Below, piece after piece: positions 21,701 through 36,700 of a DNA stretch of 64,000 bases. The notes beneath the pieces are model-generated. The model saw only the letters and a program-made list of their open reading frames with translations, was not told the DNA's origin and did not search any database. The DNA is from Paraescarpia echinospica (taxonomy: Eukaryota; Annelida; Polychaeta; Sabellida; Siboglinidae): contig CM034543.1 in NCBI GenBank assembly GCA_020002185.1, positions 2,937,334 through 3,001,333 on the forward strand. Reading direction: 5' to 3'. Both the position numbers and the translations under genes were made by a program. Position 1 is the first letter of the stretch. Each line of letters begins with the position of its first letter.

Positions 21701-24700
21701 AAATCGCTTGCCTGTCATATCTGCTAAGGTGGCTGTACCCAGGAAACCCAGGAACCAATGAAAATGGGTGTACACTCCTGTATGCTTATTGAAATGCAAA
21801 ATTTGACATATTTTCATGTCTCAAATATTGTTAAGCGTACTGTACGCTTAACAGAACAAATATGTTGGTCTAATTCATATAAAATTTACATTCATTACAG
21901 CGCCCTCCAGGAGCATGTTTCAGCGAAGGAGCTCCAGCAACGTGGAGTCTGTCTACTCAAGCTCCGTGTATCGAGTCAGCGGACTGGCCTCTACGGCCGC
22001 ACCGTCCTGACCCTGGAGTCCTACTGGCCAGGCAATGAACTGCCCGCACACAAATTTACACCAGGTAATCAGCCATGCCACGACTACAGGGCGCATTGGT
22101 TAGAGTGCTGGACTGTCATTCGGAGGAACCAGGGTTTGAACCCTGGTGCTGCAGGGCGGTGATTCGGCACTGGTCTCAGCCACCGTGTCGAAATTTGGGC
22201 AATTTCGTTCACCCTATGTTGCCTGTGTCTTTCGGAAGATACGTGATAACCTGTTGGTCCCTTCTATCTGGTGTTTATGTTTACAGAAGTAAAAGATCCC
22301 ACGCAGGGAAATGGAGAAAACCTGTGATGGACTAAGTGAGTGGAGGTCTCATTCACAAAAGTACCTTCAACGTAACCCTAACCCTAACCTTCAACCTAAC
22401 TCTAAACCTAACCCCTTTTGTACCGACCAATCGTGTCTGGGGAAGGGTAGCATATGAAGCTGCCTCTCACATCGGCACACGTCATCTCAGTGCTGCCCTC
22501 TGCGGGGTAGTAACACGACCGTGGTGCCCTTCGGTTGATCATGCAATACAAATACTTTATTTTGTTGTATGTAAATGTACATAACTATGAAATTCAACTA
22601 GTCATTCATAATTAGTGTAGATACCCTGGAACAACTCTGAAGGTTTCTGGAGGGAACCAACATGTGAATGATTAAATAGCAGATTATAAAAAGTAATGTC
22701 TAAAAGGAGACAGTTATAATACAGTGTTGCCATCTGGTGGATAATACCACTGGAGAGCATTGCCCTCTGGACGGTGATAGCAACAGAACATTACAGGTGC
22801 TCTCTGGCAGATAATACCGTCAGACATGTTACCTTTTGATCGATTATACCCAATATTGTTTTTTTATAAATTCCCATACCTTATTAAATTGCTCCGGATA
22901 AATTGAGAAGTTTTGAGGGCAATATCAAAGTGTGTTAAGTTAAATGACATGTACAGATTAGCCATGATAGCAGTCTGTACAGCCATGTGGAAACATAACT
23001 GTGTCCTGTGCCCATCTGTAGGAGACATTGCTGGGCTGAGTCTATCAAAGGGTGATTGCGGAAGTGATATGATTGCATCGGGAATCGTCACGCGAGTCAG
23101 CCAATCAGCTGTCAGTGTTGCTTTCGAGGAATCGTATGATGGGCTCAACATCGATGACTCTGCACAACACAAACTTGTCAAGTTGGCAAATGACGTCACT
23201 TATAGGAGACTGAAAAGGTAGCATTTGTGTCATATCTACCCATCCGTACGTGCTAGGATTGTCTCTTGTGGTTTGCTTTGTGCACCTGTCACATCAAAGA
23301 AACGTCTTTTAAGAATAATGTGGGAAACCATCTGTACATATTGTCCATGATTAGTTCTTCTGGTGCGGGAATGAAATGAATATTGGGTGGGATGAGCCGG
23401 AGCTTCAGCACCACTACACTGTCAGATCATGACATCAGAAGATGGGGGGGGGGGGCGGTGGAATATTTTTCAACATTTTTGGAACTTGCCAGAAACCTCC
23501 AATTGCCCCCCATGAGGCTTGCCAGAAAACCCACCTTGAGGTTTTTGAAAACCTTGATTTGCACCTCCTTGAGGCTTGCAAAAAACTCACCTTCAGGCTC
23601 TCCAAAAACCTCGAGTTGCCCCCCGCTTCAGGCTTACCAAAAAAACCACCTTTAGGCTCATATATACTGGTGGATGCAAAACCATGTCTGCCCCCAACAA
23701 AATTCCTTGGAGGGCAACTGCCCCATTTGCCCTCCCCCTATTCCCACACCTTACGCCTATGATATGTACAGTGTAATACCATCCAGAGAATGTGCAGTTT
23801 TGCTAGTAACTTTAATAAGATGAATGCATGAACGTTTATTCAGTACGCGTACAATGGATACATGTACAAGTACATAGAACTATTGATGAAGCTTTGTGAC
23901 GGTGAATTGTGTTAGTTATTTCCTGTGCTGTCCACTCCATCATATCGTAATAATCAGTGTGAGGGTTGACCAACACATTTTTAATTTTTGCCACTTTCAG
24001 GACTTTGCAGAAGTTGGCAAAGTACAGATCTGGATGCAGCCAACACCTCATAGACGTCTTGTTTGGCCAGACTGACCTTGGTCCACCATTCTCTGTGGCT
24101 AGAGACTCGGATAGTACTCAAGGTTTGTGGCAATTTACTGTGATCTTTACTGGGCTAGATACGTGTTCCCCATCTCCGAGGACAAACCCAAAGAAATCAC
24201 CCATACAATGGCAAAGAATGAAATCTAACTATAATCGAGCTTGCATATGTACAAGTATGCGTGTGTGTGGGAGTATGTTCACCTGTTCCTCTTAAATGGT
24301 TTGCTTCTCGAGAACCAAACTTTCAGGCAATACTCTACCACCCTTTGGATGAAAAGTAACATTGTTTTTTTTTCTTCTAAATTCCCCTTTGGTTAAGTCT
24401 ACTTACTGGTTTTAGGGTTTGCACATGACCATTTGTGTGTATGTGTAGCGCCATCTGGTGGATGGGTATTTTTGCGAGTGAAAGCAATGCAGCAGCCTCT
24501 GTCATGTGAAGTTAAGTTGCTTTTATTGTCTGTGAGACTGGTCGCAATACTTGTCCACGATTTCTTCTAGAGCGGGGTACCACTAAAAGCCACCCATTTT
24601 AGAACCAGATATATACGGGTGTACACTAAGGGATCATCTCAGAATGTCAATGTCCAATATCATACAAAATTAATTCATCTGGCCTCACTCCCACCCCCAC

Positions 24701-27700
24701 CCCTCCAGATGAAAGTTTCTAAAGTTTTTGATATGATAATGTCAATATACTAGCAGTATTGGTGTGAAACATAAAATATCAATGTCCGATGCCAGACGAA
24801 ACTGCCTCAGACCCCCCCTTCCCCAAACAAAAATAATTTTGTCTGATATCGGACATCAACGTTCTGAGATGATCCCTTATTAGAACCAATTTTTTGACAC
24901 ATTTTCATGTCTAAAATATTTGCTCTGCATATTGTATGTAGAGCATACCTAATATGGAGACATGTCTGAAAAGGCCAGCTGAACTGTCCAATTGACACAT
25001 CTACGGAAGTCAAAATTATGCACTTGACCTCTGTCAAGCTTATCCTTGCCAATGACGTTTGTATAAGTAATATATCTGATATGTGCATGAATTATATTAC
25101 TAGGCATCTGTTAAATCAATCTTTCCCATGTGCAGTTCTCGCTTAGACAGCATTGCCTTACATTATTGTCATAAAGACCAACATTTTGGGCCAGAATTTC
25201 AACAAAATATGTGCTGGAATGTCCACCTATTTGGCATCCATTTTTGATGGCTTGACATATCTTAATCAAGGCAACAGGTCACATGATGGATAGGTCACTT
25301 CCTGTGGTGGTTCTGTGACATCATGTTTGAACTATTTATCTTCTTGAAATGTAATAAAATTAAGGATCTGGACCAGACAGTGAACATAGATTAACAACAA
25401 CCTGATGAACTAATGAATTTGTTTTTTTTCTGTTTTTTTAACACAAAATATTGTTAATTGACTTACAGTAATTATTAATTGTTAATTTAATTAAAGTCAA
25501 TTTATGTTAACTGTATATTCAATTTAAGTTAATTGTTAGTTTAATTGAGAAAAAGAGATTAATTTAATTAACTTGATAAATATGCAAGTTTATTTAAACT
25601 GGGACATTTCCAAATTAATTGTAATTTTTTTAATAAACTTTTCAAGGTAATTGACCCATGCCTGATTCCTAGTGCTGTTTTCAGCCCCCCATGACCTGGT
25701 GTTCTTCAATTCACGTCTGGATGCATCCCAGAGAGAGGCTGTCGGGTTTGCCCTGAGGCAGCGGGAGGTAGGAGTCATCCACGGCCCCCCGGGAACTGGG
25801 AAGACAACAACAGTAGTCGAAGTGATCCAACAAGCCGTCAAACAGAAACTCAAGGTAACTACATATTGTCGGTCGTCCACAGTTATTATCTATACATTAC
25901 AAGGCATATCCAACTTCTGCTGGAGAAATGCCACACACAACAACAATAGAGCAATGATAATCAAGTCTTTATTATTTTTTTCAAAATAAGCTGAAGCAGG
26001 CAAGGTTTCTGCGGTCGGCTTGCCTTGTTGACGTTGTCAAGTTGACTGGAGCAGAGGTTCTATCACTTAAATTTTTCAACAAAGTTTATTTCTATGGAAC
26101 CGTAAAATAAATGCTTGTTCCTCTATAATGACTAGTGTTTATATTACATCACAATATCACACAACAACACATTTGGACGCTTGCTTCGAACCAACATCTA
26201 TCGTTGTAAACATGCTGTGAATGTATCGAAAGTGCTGGCATCTTGCGCGTCATTTGCCTCGCTGACGTCGCACCTAGGCATACTGAAAAGCAGGGTTGGA
26301 AAAAATCATGATTTTTTCAAAAAAATATAATAAATCGGATTTTTTCGATTAAATCGATTTATTGGATTTTTTCAACATTCTCGACAAATCTTATAAGAAA
26401 TATTGTTATAATATGTTCCTGACAGGCAAGCTGACAAAATAACACTGATCAGAGTAGTTCAAATAATCAGATTTTGACTAAGCTGGTTTTAATTCCAAAT
26501 TGAGGATACACCTTATCTATACTTTGGAACCCATCTCACATTGATCTTACTCATCTTAGGTACCCTGGGGTAGCTGATTAAATCAAAGCATGCAATTAGC
26601 TGCAGTCAGTTGGTCCTTGGCAGGTGACAATACAGATAAAGGTATGCCTCTCTGCCCTCTTCCCAATCAGTCAAAGTCATGCCTCGGTGATCACATGTAT
26701 CACTTGCCTCTGTCACTTGCCTAACACAACATACCAAAGTCCAAGCAATACACCAAGCACTTATTTAATTGAGCACAGCTGTAAAAACATGTGGGCCTAG
26801 TAATTAAAAAATGTCAGCTGTCTTACAGATTTCAGGATTATTATTATAAATTTAAGATAATGTGAGAAAAAAAATCGAAAAAAATCAATATCTTGATTTT
26901 TTCATGTTGATTTAATCGATGATTTAATCAGTTTGATTAAATCAACGCCAACCCTGCTGAAAAGCGCATCAAAAATATGCTTATTCGAAAAAGACCAGTT
27001 GCACAGCGTAAATTGTGAAATTATTAATATATTGAATTCTGGTAAAATTATTGTCTTGGTGGAAATGGAAATATACAGGAAGATGTAATATAATGTGAAT
27101 TCAAGCAATAGTTTTTTTTTATTCCCTTTAACTAATACTACTGATTTGTAACTGTGGTTAACTTCTTTTAATCCTGTCCTACAGATCTTGGCGTGTGCGC
27201 CATCCAACATCGCCGTTGACAATCTACTGGAGCGACTGGCGGGTCAGAAGGTCAAGGTCATCCGACTAGGTCATCCTGCCCGTCTGCTGACCAGCATCCA
27301 GCGTTACTCGTTGGACGCAATCCTGGCAGGGAGTGACGAGTCAAAACTAGTGGCTGACGTCAGGAAGGACATGGACAAAACACTGGTAACTAACTGTCAT
27401 ACCTTGAAAACTACTTGCCCTGTCTGAACCATATTTCCAATGAATTAAATTTTATGTGACAAGAAGGTCAGGTATTATATCTAATAATAACTCGCATCCA
27501 TCATTGTAATTAATTTCTACCAATGTCATTAAAAGCTCACAAAGATCACGTTCAAAGCTCACAAAGATCACGTTCAAAGCTCACAAAGATCACGTTCAAA
27601 GCTCACAAAGATCATGTTCAAAGCTCACAAAGATCATGTTCAAAGCTCACAAAGATCATGTTCAAAGATCACGTTCAAAGATCACGTTCAAAGATCACGT

Positions 27701-30700
27701 TCAAAACTCGCAAAGATCATGTTCAAAGATCATGTCCAAAGCTCACAAAGATCATGTTCAAAGCTCACAAAGATCACGTACAAAGATCACGTTCAAAGAT
27801 CACGTTCAAAGCTCGCAAAGATCACGTTCAAAGCTCACAAAGATCATGTTCAAAGCTCACAAAGATCACGTTCAAAGCTCACAAAGATCACGTTCAAAGC
27901 TCAGTGGTGAAACAAATATTGAAAGGTCCACCTACGTAGGTAACTGATAAGACTTTACAGTGTTCTGATGTCCTACTACTCATATGTGGCTGCATAAATT
28001 GCCAGTAACACCTGCTGAGATGGCTGTACCCAGGAACACCAGGAAACCACCAAAATGTGTGTACACCCCTGTAAGGTTACTGGAATGCACAATGTGACAT
28101 ATTTTCATGTCTAAAATATTTGTTATGTGTACTGTTCGCTTAAAAGAACTAATATAGTCAGGAGCAAAATCGAAATAACTGCATTTAAAACATTTCATAG
28201 GCATTTTTAGTAGAGTATATCAACAAACCGTTTTAAAATACTGTGGCTGTGATGAATCCAAAAATGTTTGGCTGTGCTATGTTCAGTGTCATTGCTGTAT
28301 TAGCGAAGTGACTGTAGAGTGAAGTTCCACTCTATACGCATTCATCAAAATAAACTATGTTCAATGTCATTGCTGTATTAGCAAGGTCACTGTAGAGTGA
28401 GGTTCCACTCTATACGCATTCATCAAAATAAACTATGTTCAATGTCATTGCTGTATTAGCGAGGTGACTGTAGAGTGAGGTTCCACTCTGTACGCATTCA
28501 TCAAAATAAACTATGTTCAATGTCATTGCTGTATTAGCAAGGTGACTGTAGAGCGAGGTTCCACTCTGTACGCATTCATCAAAATAAACTATGTTCAATG
28601 TCATTGCTGTATTAGCAAGGTGACTGTAGAGTGAGGTTCCACTCTGTACGCATTCATCAAAATAAACTATGTTCAATATCATTGCTGTATTAGCAAGGTG
28701 ACTGTAGAGTGAGATTCCACTCTGTACGCATTCATCAAAATAAACTATGTTCAATGTCATTGCTGTATTAGCGAGGTGACTGTAGAGTGAGGTTCCACTC
28801 TGTACGCATTCATCAAAATAAACTATGTTCAATATCATTGCTGTATTAGCAAGGTGACTGTAGAGTGAGGTTCCACTCTGTACGCATTCATCAAAATAAA
28901 CTATGTTCAGTGTCATTGCTGTATTAGCGAGGTGACTGTAGAGTGAGGTTCCACTGTATACGCATTCATCAAAATAAACTATATTCAGTGTCATTGCTGT
29001 ATTAGCGAGGTGACTGTAGAGTGAGGTTCCACTCTGTACGCATTTATCAAAATAAACTATGTTCAATGTCATTGCTGTATTAGCAAGGTGACTGTAGAGC
29101 GAGGTTCCACTCTGTACGCATTCATCAAAATAAACTATGTTCAATGTCATTGCTGTATTAGCAAGGTGACTGTAGAGCGAGGTTCCACTCTGTATGCATT
29201 CATCAAAATAAACTATGTTCAATGTCATTGGTGTATTAGCGAGGTGACTGTAGAGTGAGGTTCCACTCTATACGCATTGATCAAAATAAACTATGTTCAA
29301 TTTCATTGCTGTATTAGCAAGGTGACTGTAGAGTGAGGTTCCACTCTGTACATATTCATCAAAATAAACTATGTTCAATGTCATTGCTGTATTAGCAAGG
29401 TGACTGTAGAGCGAGGTTCCACTATGTACGCATTCATCAAAATAAACTATGTTCAATGTCATTGCTGTATTAGCAAGGTGACTGTAGAGCAAGGTTCCAC
29501 TCTGTATGCATTCATCAAAATAAACTATGTTCAATTTCATTGCTGTATTAGCAAGGTGACTGTAGAGTGAGGTTCCACTCTGTACGCATTCATCAAAATA
29601 AACTATGTTCAATGTCATTGCTCTATTAGCGAGATGACTGTAGAGTAAGGTTCCACTCTATACACATTCATCAAAATAAACTATGTTCAGTGTCATTGCT
29701 GTATTAGTGAGGTGACTGTAGAGTGAGGTTCCACTCTATGCATTCATCAAAATAAACTATATTCAGTGTCATTGCTCTATTAGCGAGATGACTGTAGAGT
29801 GAGGTTCCACTCTATACACATTCATCAAAATAATCTATGTTCAATGTCATTGCCGTATTAGCGAGGTGACTGTAGAATGAGGTTCCACTCTATACGCATT
29901 CATCAAAATAAACTATGTTCAATGTCATTGCTGTATTAGCAAGGTGACCGTAGAGTGAGGTTCCACTCTACGCATTCATCAAAATAAACTATGTTCAATG
30001 TCATTGCTGTATTAGCAAGGTGACTGTAGAGTGAGGTTTCACTCTATATGCATTGATCAAAATAAACTATGTTCAATGTCATTGCTGTATTAGCAAGGTG
30101 ACCGTAGAGTGAGGTTCCACTCTATACGCATTCATCAATGTAAACTATGTTCAATGTCATTGCTGTATTAGCAAGGTGACCATAGAGTGAGGTTCCACTC
30201 TGTACGCATTCATCAAAATAAACTATGTTCAATGTCATTGCTGTATTGGCAAGGTGACTGTAGAGTGAGGTTCCATTCTATACGCATTCATCAAAATAAA
30301 CTATGTTCAATGTCATTGCTGTATTAGCAAGGTGACTAGAGTGAGGTTCCACTCTATACGCATTCATCAAAGTAAACTATGTTCAATGTCATTGCTGTAT
30401 TAGCAAGGTGACTGTAGATCGAGGTTCCACTCTGTATGCATTCAGCAAAATAAACTATGTTCAATGTCATTGCTGTATTAGCAAGGTGACTGTAGAGTGA
30501 GGTTCCACTCTGTACGCATTTATCAAAATAAACTATGTTCAATGTCATTGCTGTATTAGCAAGGTGACCGTAGAGTGAGGTTCCACTCTATACGCATTCC
30601 ACAAAATAAACTATGTTCAATGTCATTGCTGTATTAGCGAGGTGACTGTAGAGTGAGGTTCCACTCTATACGCATTGATCAAAATAAACTATGTTCAATG

Positions 30701-33700
30701 TCATTGCTGTATTAGCAAGGTGACTGTAGAGTGAGGTTCCACTCTGTACGCATTCATCAAAATAAACTATGTTCAATGTCATTGCTGTATTAGCAAGGTG
30801 ACTGTAGAGTGAGGTTCCACTCTGTACGCATTCATCAAAATAAACTATGTTCAATGTCATTGCTGTATTAGCAAGGTGACTGTAGAGTGAGGTTCCACTC
30901 TGTACGCATTCATCAAAATAAACTATGTTCAATGTCATTGCTGTATTAGCAAGGTGACTGTAGAGTGAGGTTCCACTCTGTACGCATTCATCAAAATAAA
31001 CTATGTTCAATGTCATTGCTCTACTAGCTAGATGACTGTAGAGTGAGGTTCCACTCTATACACATTCATCAAAATAAACTATGTTCAGTGTCATTGCTGT
31101 ATTAGCGAGGTGACTGTAGAGTGAGGTTCCACTCTACGCATTCATCAAAATAAACTATGTTCAATGTCATTGCTGTATTAGCGAGGTGACTGTAGAGTGA
31201 GGTTCCACTCTATACGCATTCATCAAAATAAACTATGTTCAATGTCATTGCTGTATTAGCAAGGTGACCGTAGAGTGAGGTTCCACTCTACGCATTCATC
31301 AAAATAAACTATGTTCAATGTCATTGCTGTATTAGCAAGGTGACTGTAGAGTGAGGTTCCACTCTATATGCATTTATCAAAATAAACTATGTTCAGTGTC
31401 ATTGCTGTATTAGCAAGGTGACCGTAGAGTGAGGTTCCACTCTATATGCATTCATCAAAGTAGACTATGTTCAATGTCATTGCTGTATTAGCAAGGTGAC
31501 CGTAGGGTGAGGTTCCACTGTATACGCATTCATCAATGTAAATTATGTTCAATGTCATTGCTGTATTAGCAAGGTGACCATAGAGTGAGGTATGTTCAAT
31601 GTCATTGCTGTATTAGCAAGGTGACCGTAGAGTGAGGTTCCACTCTACACGCATTCATCAAAATAAACTATGTTCAATGACATTGCTGTATTAGCGAGGT
31701 GACTGTAGAGTGAGGTTCCACTCTATACGCATTCATCAAAATAAACTATGCTCAATGTCATTGCTGTATTAGCAAGGTGACTGTAGAGTGAGGTTCCACT
31801 CTATACGCATTCATCAAAATAAACTATATTCAGTGTCATTGCTGTATTAGCAAGGTGACTGTAGAGTGAGGTTCCACTCTATACGCATTCATCAAAATAA
31901 ACTATGTTCAATGTCATTGCTGTATTAGCGAGGTGACTGTAGAGTGAGGTTCCACTCTATACGCATTCATCAAAATAAACTATGCTCAATGTCATTGCTG
32001 TATTAGCAAGGTGACTGTAGAGTGAGGTTCCACTCTATACGCATTCATCAAAATAAACTATGTTCAGTGTCATTGCTGTATTAGCAAGGTGACTGTAGAG
32101 TGAGGTTCCACTCTATACGCATTCATCAAAGTAAACTATGTTCAATGTCATTGGTGTAGGCGTCATTGAAGAAGGCGCGAGATGGCGGGGCCCGTCAACG
32201 ATTGAGGGAAGAAATGAGAACACTACGGAAGGAGTTAAGGCAGCGGGAAGACGTCGCCACCAGGGACCTCCTGAAGCGAGCTGATGTTGTCATGGCAACA
32301 CTGACTGGGGCAACGGATGAGGGACCGCTCAAACAGCTTGAGGAAGATCACTTCGACATCGTTATAGTCGACGAATGTTCCCAGGTGAGAACTGTGCAAC
32401 TCCGGGATTCTTTGTCTGTCCTTTCTACATGGTAGGGAGGCCGCATCCGGGACTGTTTACGCTCATTCCCACCTTCCTTTTTTATAAGCCTCTCTTCCCA
32501 GTTATCTTCCCTTTGTGAGGTGGGTGGGATCCACGACACCCAGCAGTCCGTTCTGTGTTCTTCATTAGTTTTCTCCACCTTTCTCATTCTTCAGCTACAA
32601 TAATAGTGTATTTATTAAGCACTAAATCCTGCTTAGTTGATCATTACGCTGTAAGGAACATACAATAAAATTAATGTATATTAAAAAAATCTGTGGTGTG
32701 TCACTGTGTAAATGGTTTAAGGGTAGCCACTACTCGAAAAAGGCCATAGGCCATATCTCTGTTAGTACTGAACATACAATAACATGAATATATATTTTAA
32801 AAAGCACAAATAAATAAACCATTAACTAAATATATTTTTAATATATCTATGTAAAATAAACACTGGTAGAAAACTAAGACAAATAATACTAAAATAGGAA
32901 ATTACGCATAATGTCTGTCATAATAAAAATTAAAATGTATAATATAATGATGAGTCTTTAAATACTTCCCAAGTCGATGGTCTTCCTCTCTCGGCTATTT
33001 GTAACTGCCCTTTCAAGATCCTGCCATACACTGTTCTTTATCCTTACTTTTGGTCTTTCTATTCTTGTGCCTTCTTCTGGTCTTTTTCCTGGTCTTTCCT
33101 CACTCGTTCTCTGATTGTCATTCTTTTTCTCGATATAGGTAATATTGTAATATATTTGAAGCACAATATCCACTGTTGTAATGTATTGTTATTATTCTTA
33201 AACTCCTGATTATGTTATGTGGTGTTTTATAAAAAAAAAATTCTGTCCCTTTCTACATGTTCGAGATCATCCCAGAATGTCGATGCCTGATATCAGACGG
33301 AATTACTTTCATCTGGCCTCAGTCTCCCAGACGAAAGTTTGTAAACACTGATATGATGATGCAAATATATTAACAATATCAGTCAGAAGCAAAAAATATT
33401 GCTGTCCGACACCAAATGAAACTACCTGAGACCACCCCTGACCTCCTTTGCCCCAACTCCGGATATTCCCTTCTAGACATAATAATAATAATAATAATAA
33501 TCTTTATTGATACATAATGTTAAGTATATCACAGATGTAGCAGTAACATGAAACATGTATACATTACGTATCAAATGGAACGAAGCAACACATTGCTTGT
33601 GTTCCTTATTCATGTCATATATGCAATGAAATCTATGATTCGTGTTAAAAAAAAAAAAAAAAAAATCTTCATAATAAACTAACAATTTATTTAATAATGC

Positions 33701-36700
33701 ATTATACGAGTACCGTAAGTCTGAACATCAGGTACATCTTAACATGACATCATTATGCGAGTACCGTAACACTGAACATCAGGTACATCTTAACATGACA
33801 ACATTACACGAGTACCGTAACACTGAACACCAGGTACATCTTAACACGACAACATTATACGAGTACCTAACACTGAACACAGGGTACATCTTAACATGAC
33901 AAAATTTCATTAAAGCAGCATTTAGCATATGTTTGCTAGAATTAGACGCTTGGTCCTTTGTTTGAACATATGAATAGATGTACAATATTGTAAATAGTTA
34001 TTTGTAATAAATGTATTCCAGATTTTAGGACCAACATAAGCCAAAGACAGTTGTCTACAATTAGTCTTGCAGAATGGTATTTTATATGTTACTTCCTGTC
34101 TTGTATTATATTTATGTGTGGATATTTGCAGGACAAATACATCATGATATATATCTGGCAACATACCCCTATTATGCTTGTACATTAGAATACAGCATAA
34201 ATATTTATTTACGTCATAAATATTCATTATTTGATAAGATGTAAATAAAGGCTGCGTATGTTCAATAAATCCTACATGACTTATTACACGCAAAACTCGT
34301 TTTTGGAGTAAATGAATTTTAGCAAGGTATATATTCGGGGCCCTTCCCCAGACGACATTACAATAAGTAATATATGGGTATATAAACATGTAATACAGGT
34401 TTAACAATGATTTGTTATCTAATTTGTTTGTCACCTTTTTTATAATACCAATATTCTTAGAAATTTTATTTGATATATATTTAATGTGTGTGCTCCAATT
34501 CAATGTATTATTTATAAGCAAACCCAAAAACTTTATCTCATGTACAGTGTTAATTTGTATGCCGTCTATGCAAATGTTATTACACCTCTCTCTTATACTG
34601 ATCGTATTACTAAAGGTCACTGTGTGAGTTTTCTGTATATTCAAAGAAAGTTTATTAATGTTAAGCCATAAAGATAGTTTTTTTATTTCAGAGTTCAAAA
34701 CATTTTCCATTTCATCTATATTGTTGCCTTGTATAAAGATGCTCGTGTCATCAGCAAACATAATGGTAAACGTTGAGTCAGATAAAGTAGATAAATCATT
34801 TATATAGATAAGAAAGAGTAAAGGTCCCAGAATTGAACCCTGCGGAACACCACATGTTATGTTTTTAAGGGAAGATTTTGTTCCATAGAATTTTACTCGT
34901 TGTTGTCTGTTACTTAAAAAGTTACGAATCCATTGGAGTATATTTCCTCTGATTCCATAATGTGTTAATTTTCTCAATAATATATTATGATTAACGGTAT
35001 CAAAGGCTTTGGCTAAATCCAGAAATAACCCAATTACGTGCTCTTTGGTATCAATTGCCTTACTAATTTTGTCAATTAGCAGTGAAATAGCCATATCAGT
35101 AGAATATCCTTTCCTAAATCCAAATTGGGAATTAGACAAGATGTTATGTTTCATTATGTAATTCATTAATCTATTGTACATTAATCTTTCAAAAACCTTT
35201 GAAAATACAGGCAAGACAGAAATAGGCCTGTAATTATTAATTAATGATGTATCGCCATTTTTAAAAACAGGAACTATATCAGCTATTTTTAGTTGATCAG
35301 GAACATATCCTTGATCAAATGATAAATTTACAATGTAACTTAAAGGATCAAGTAGGTTGGAGAAGGCCTGTTTGACAATAATAGGTTTTATGCCATCCCA
35401 TCCAGGACTAGAGTTTTTAAAATTCTTAATAATTCCCTTTATCTCATCTGGTGTGGTTGGCGACAAATACATTGAATTTTTATAGACTCCTTGGAGGTAT
35501 TCATCAGGTCTCTCTGATATGACTGGTATTTTATCAGCCAGTTCTGGACCTATACTTGTAAAATATTCATTAAATGTATCAGCTATGCATTTTTTATTTT
35601 TTGTTAATTTACCGTCAATTAGTAATTTGTCATTAGATAAAAATGCTTCCTTCCTTCCTATAATACTCTTTAAGACTATCCAGGTTTTTTTTAAATTACC
35701 CTTGTGCTGTTGAAGCTCATGTCGATAGTATTCTCTTTCTGCTACAGTAATAAGACAATTTATTTTATTTCTATATCTTTTATAATTAGTTTCATTGAAG
35801 ACAGTCGGTTTTTTCAAGTAATACATATACAATTTGTTTTTAGTTCTAATGGAGTGTCGGAGTCCCATAGTAATCCACGGTTTATGTTTTCTTTTCCTAA
35901 TAGTTGTGTTAGCTAACGGAAATGAATTATTGTATGCAACTAATATCTCATTAATGAATACAGAATAACATTCTTGTGGATCTCTGCATGCATAAACGTC
36001 ATCCCAGCATATTTTATCTATACTCTCTTTGAATGTAGCAGTAGTCTGCGCATTATATAATCTAGTCGCTATTGTCATTTCTACCTTTGTGCTATCAGTA
36101 TGTTTAGTGAGCAAAAATATTGGTAGGTGGTCAGAAATATCTGTATATATTATTCCATGCAATTGATAATTTGCACCAATTAAATCATTGCTGTATATAT
36201 TATCGATGACAGTGGCAGTTGTTGCTGTTATTCTAGTAGGCTTGCTGATAAGGGGTATAAATGCCTGTTGGAACATTGCATCTATGTAATCTTGAGTTTC
36301 CGTGTGACTATCATAATTAAGTAGATTAATGTTAAAGTCACCCATTATGTAACACTGTTTATTATCAACATTGAGAGTTTGTATAATATTGATAACATGT
36401 TCTGTGAAAGCAGTAATGTTTGTATTAGGTGGTCGATAGACAACACCTACAGTTGTTTTGTTATTGCATGTCTTAGACCGAGTCTTGATTTCAATAAAAA
36501 CGCATTCCAGATATTCAGTTATGACACTCATTTCTGGTAATTCAGTACACTCAAGGGACTTACGAACATATAAGGATACACCACCTCCCTTCTTGGAGGG
36601 CCTAGTCAAATGTATACTTTTGTACTCTGGCAATTCATACAGATCAAGATTGTCATTATGTAACCAAGTTTCGCTTAGACCGATGACCGAGAACCTGTTA

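Noticed and set aside
22368..22418. Interstitial telomere
   Set aside because: Only two exact CCCTAA units; the rest degenerate. Too short to argue for fusion or telomere healing.
24807..25088. 93-codon minus-strand frame
   Set aside because: Overlaps the MITE right end and a dispersed repeat; no domain.
28410..31016. Long minus-strand frames with a 26-residue repeat ([20 protein letters not shown] type)
   Set aside because: They arise only because the 78-bp satellite unit is a multiple of three; frames break wherever a unit has an indel. No start context, splice or domain supports a protein.
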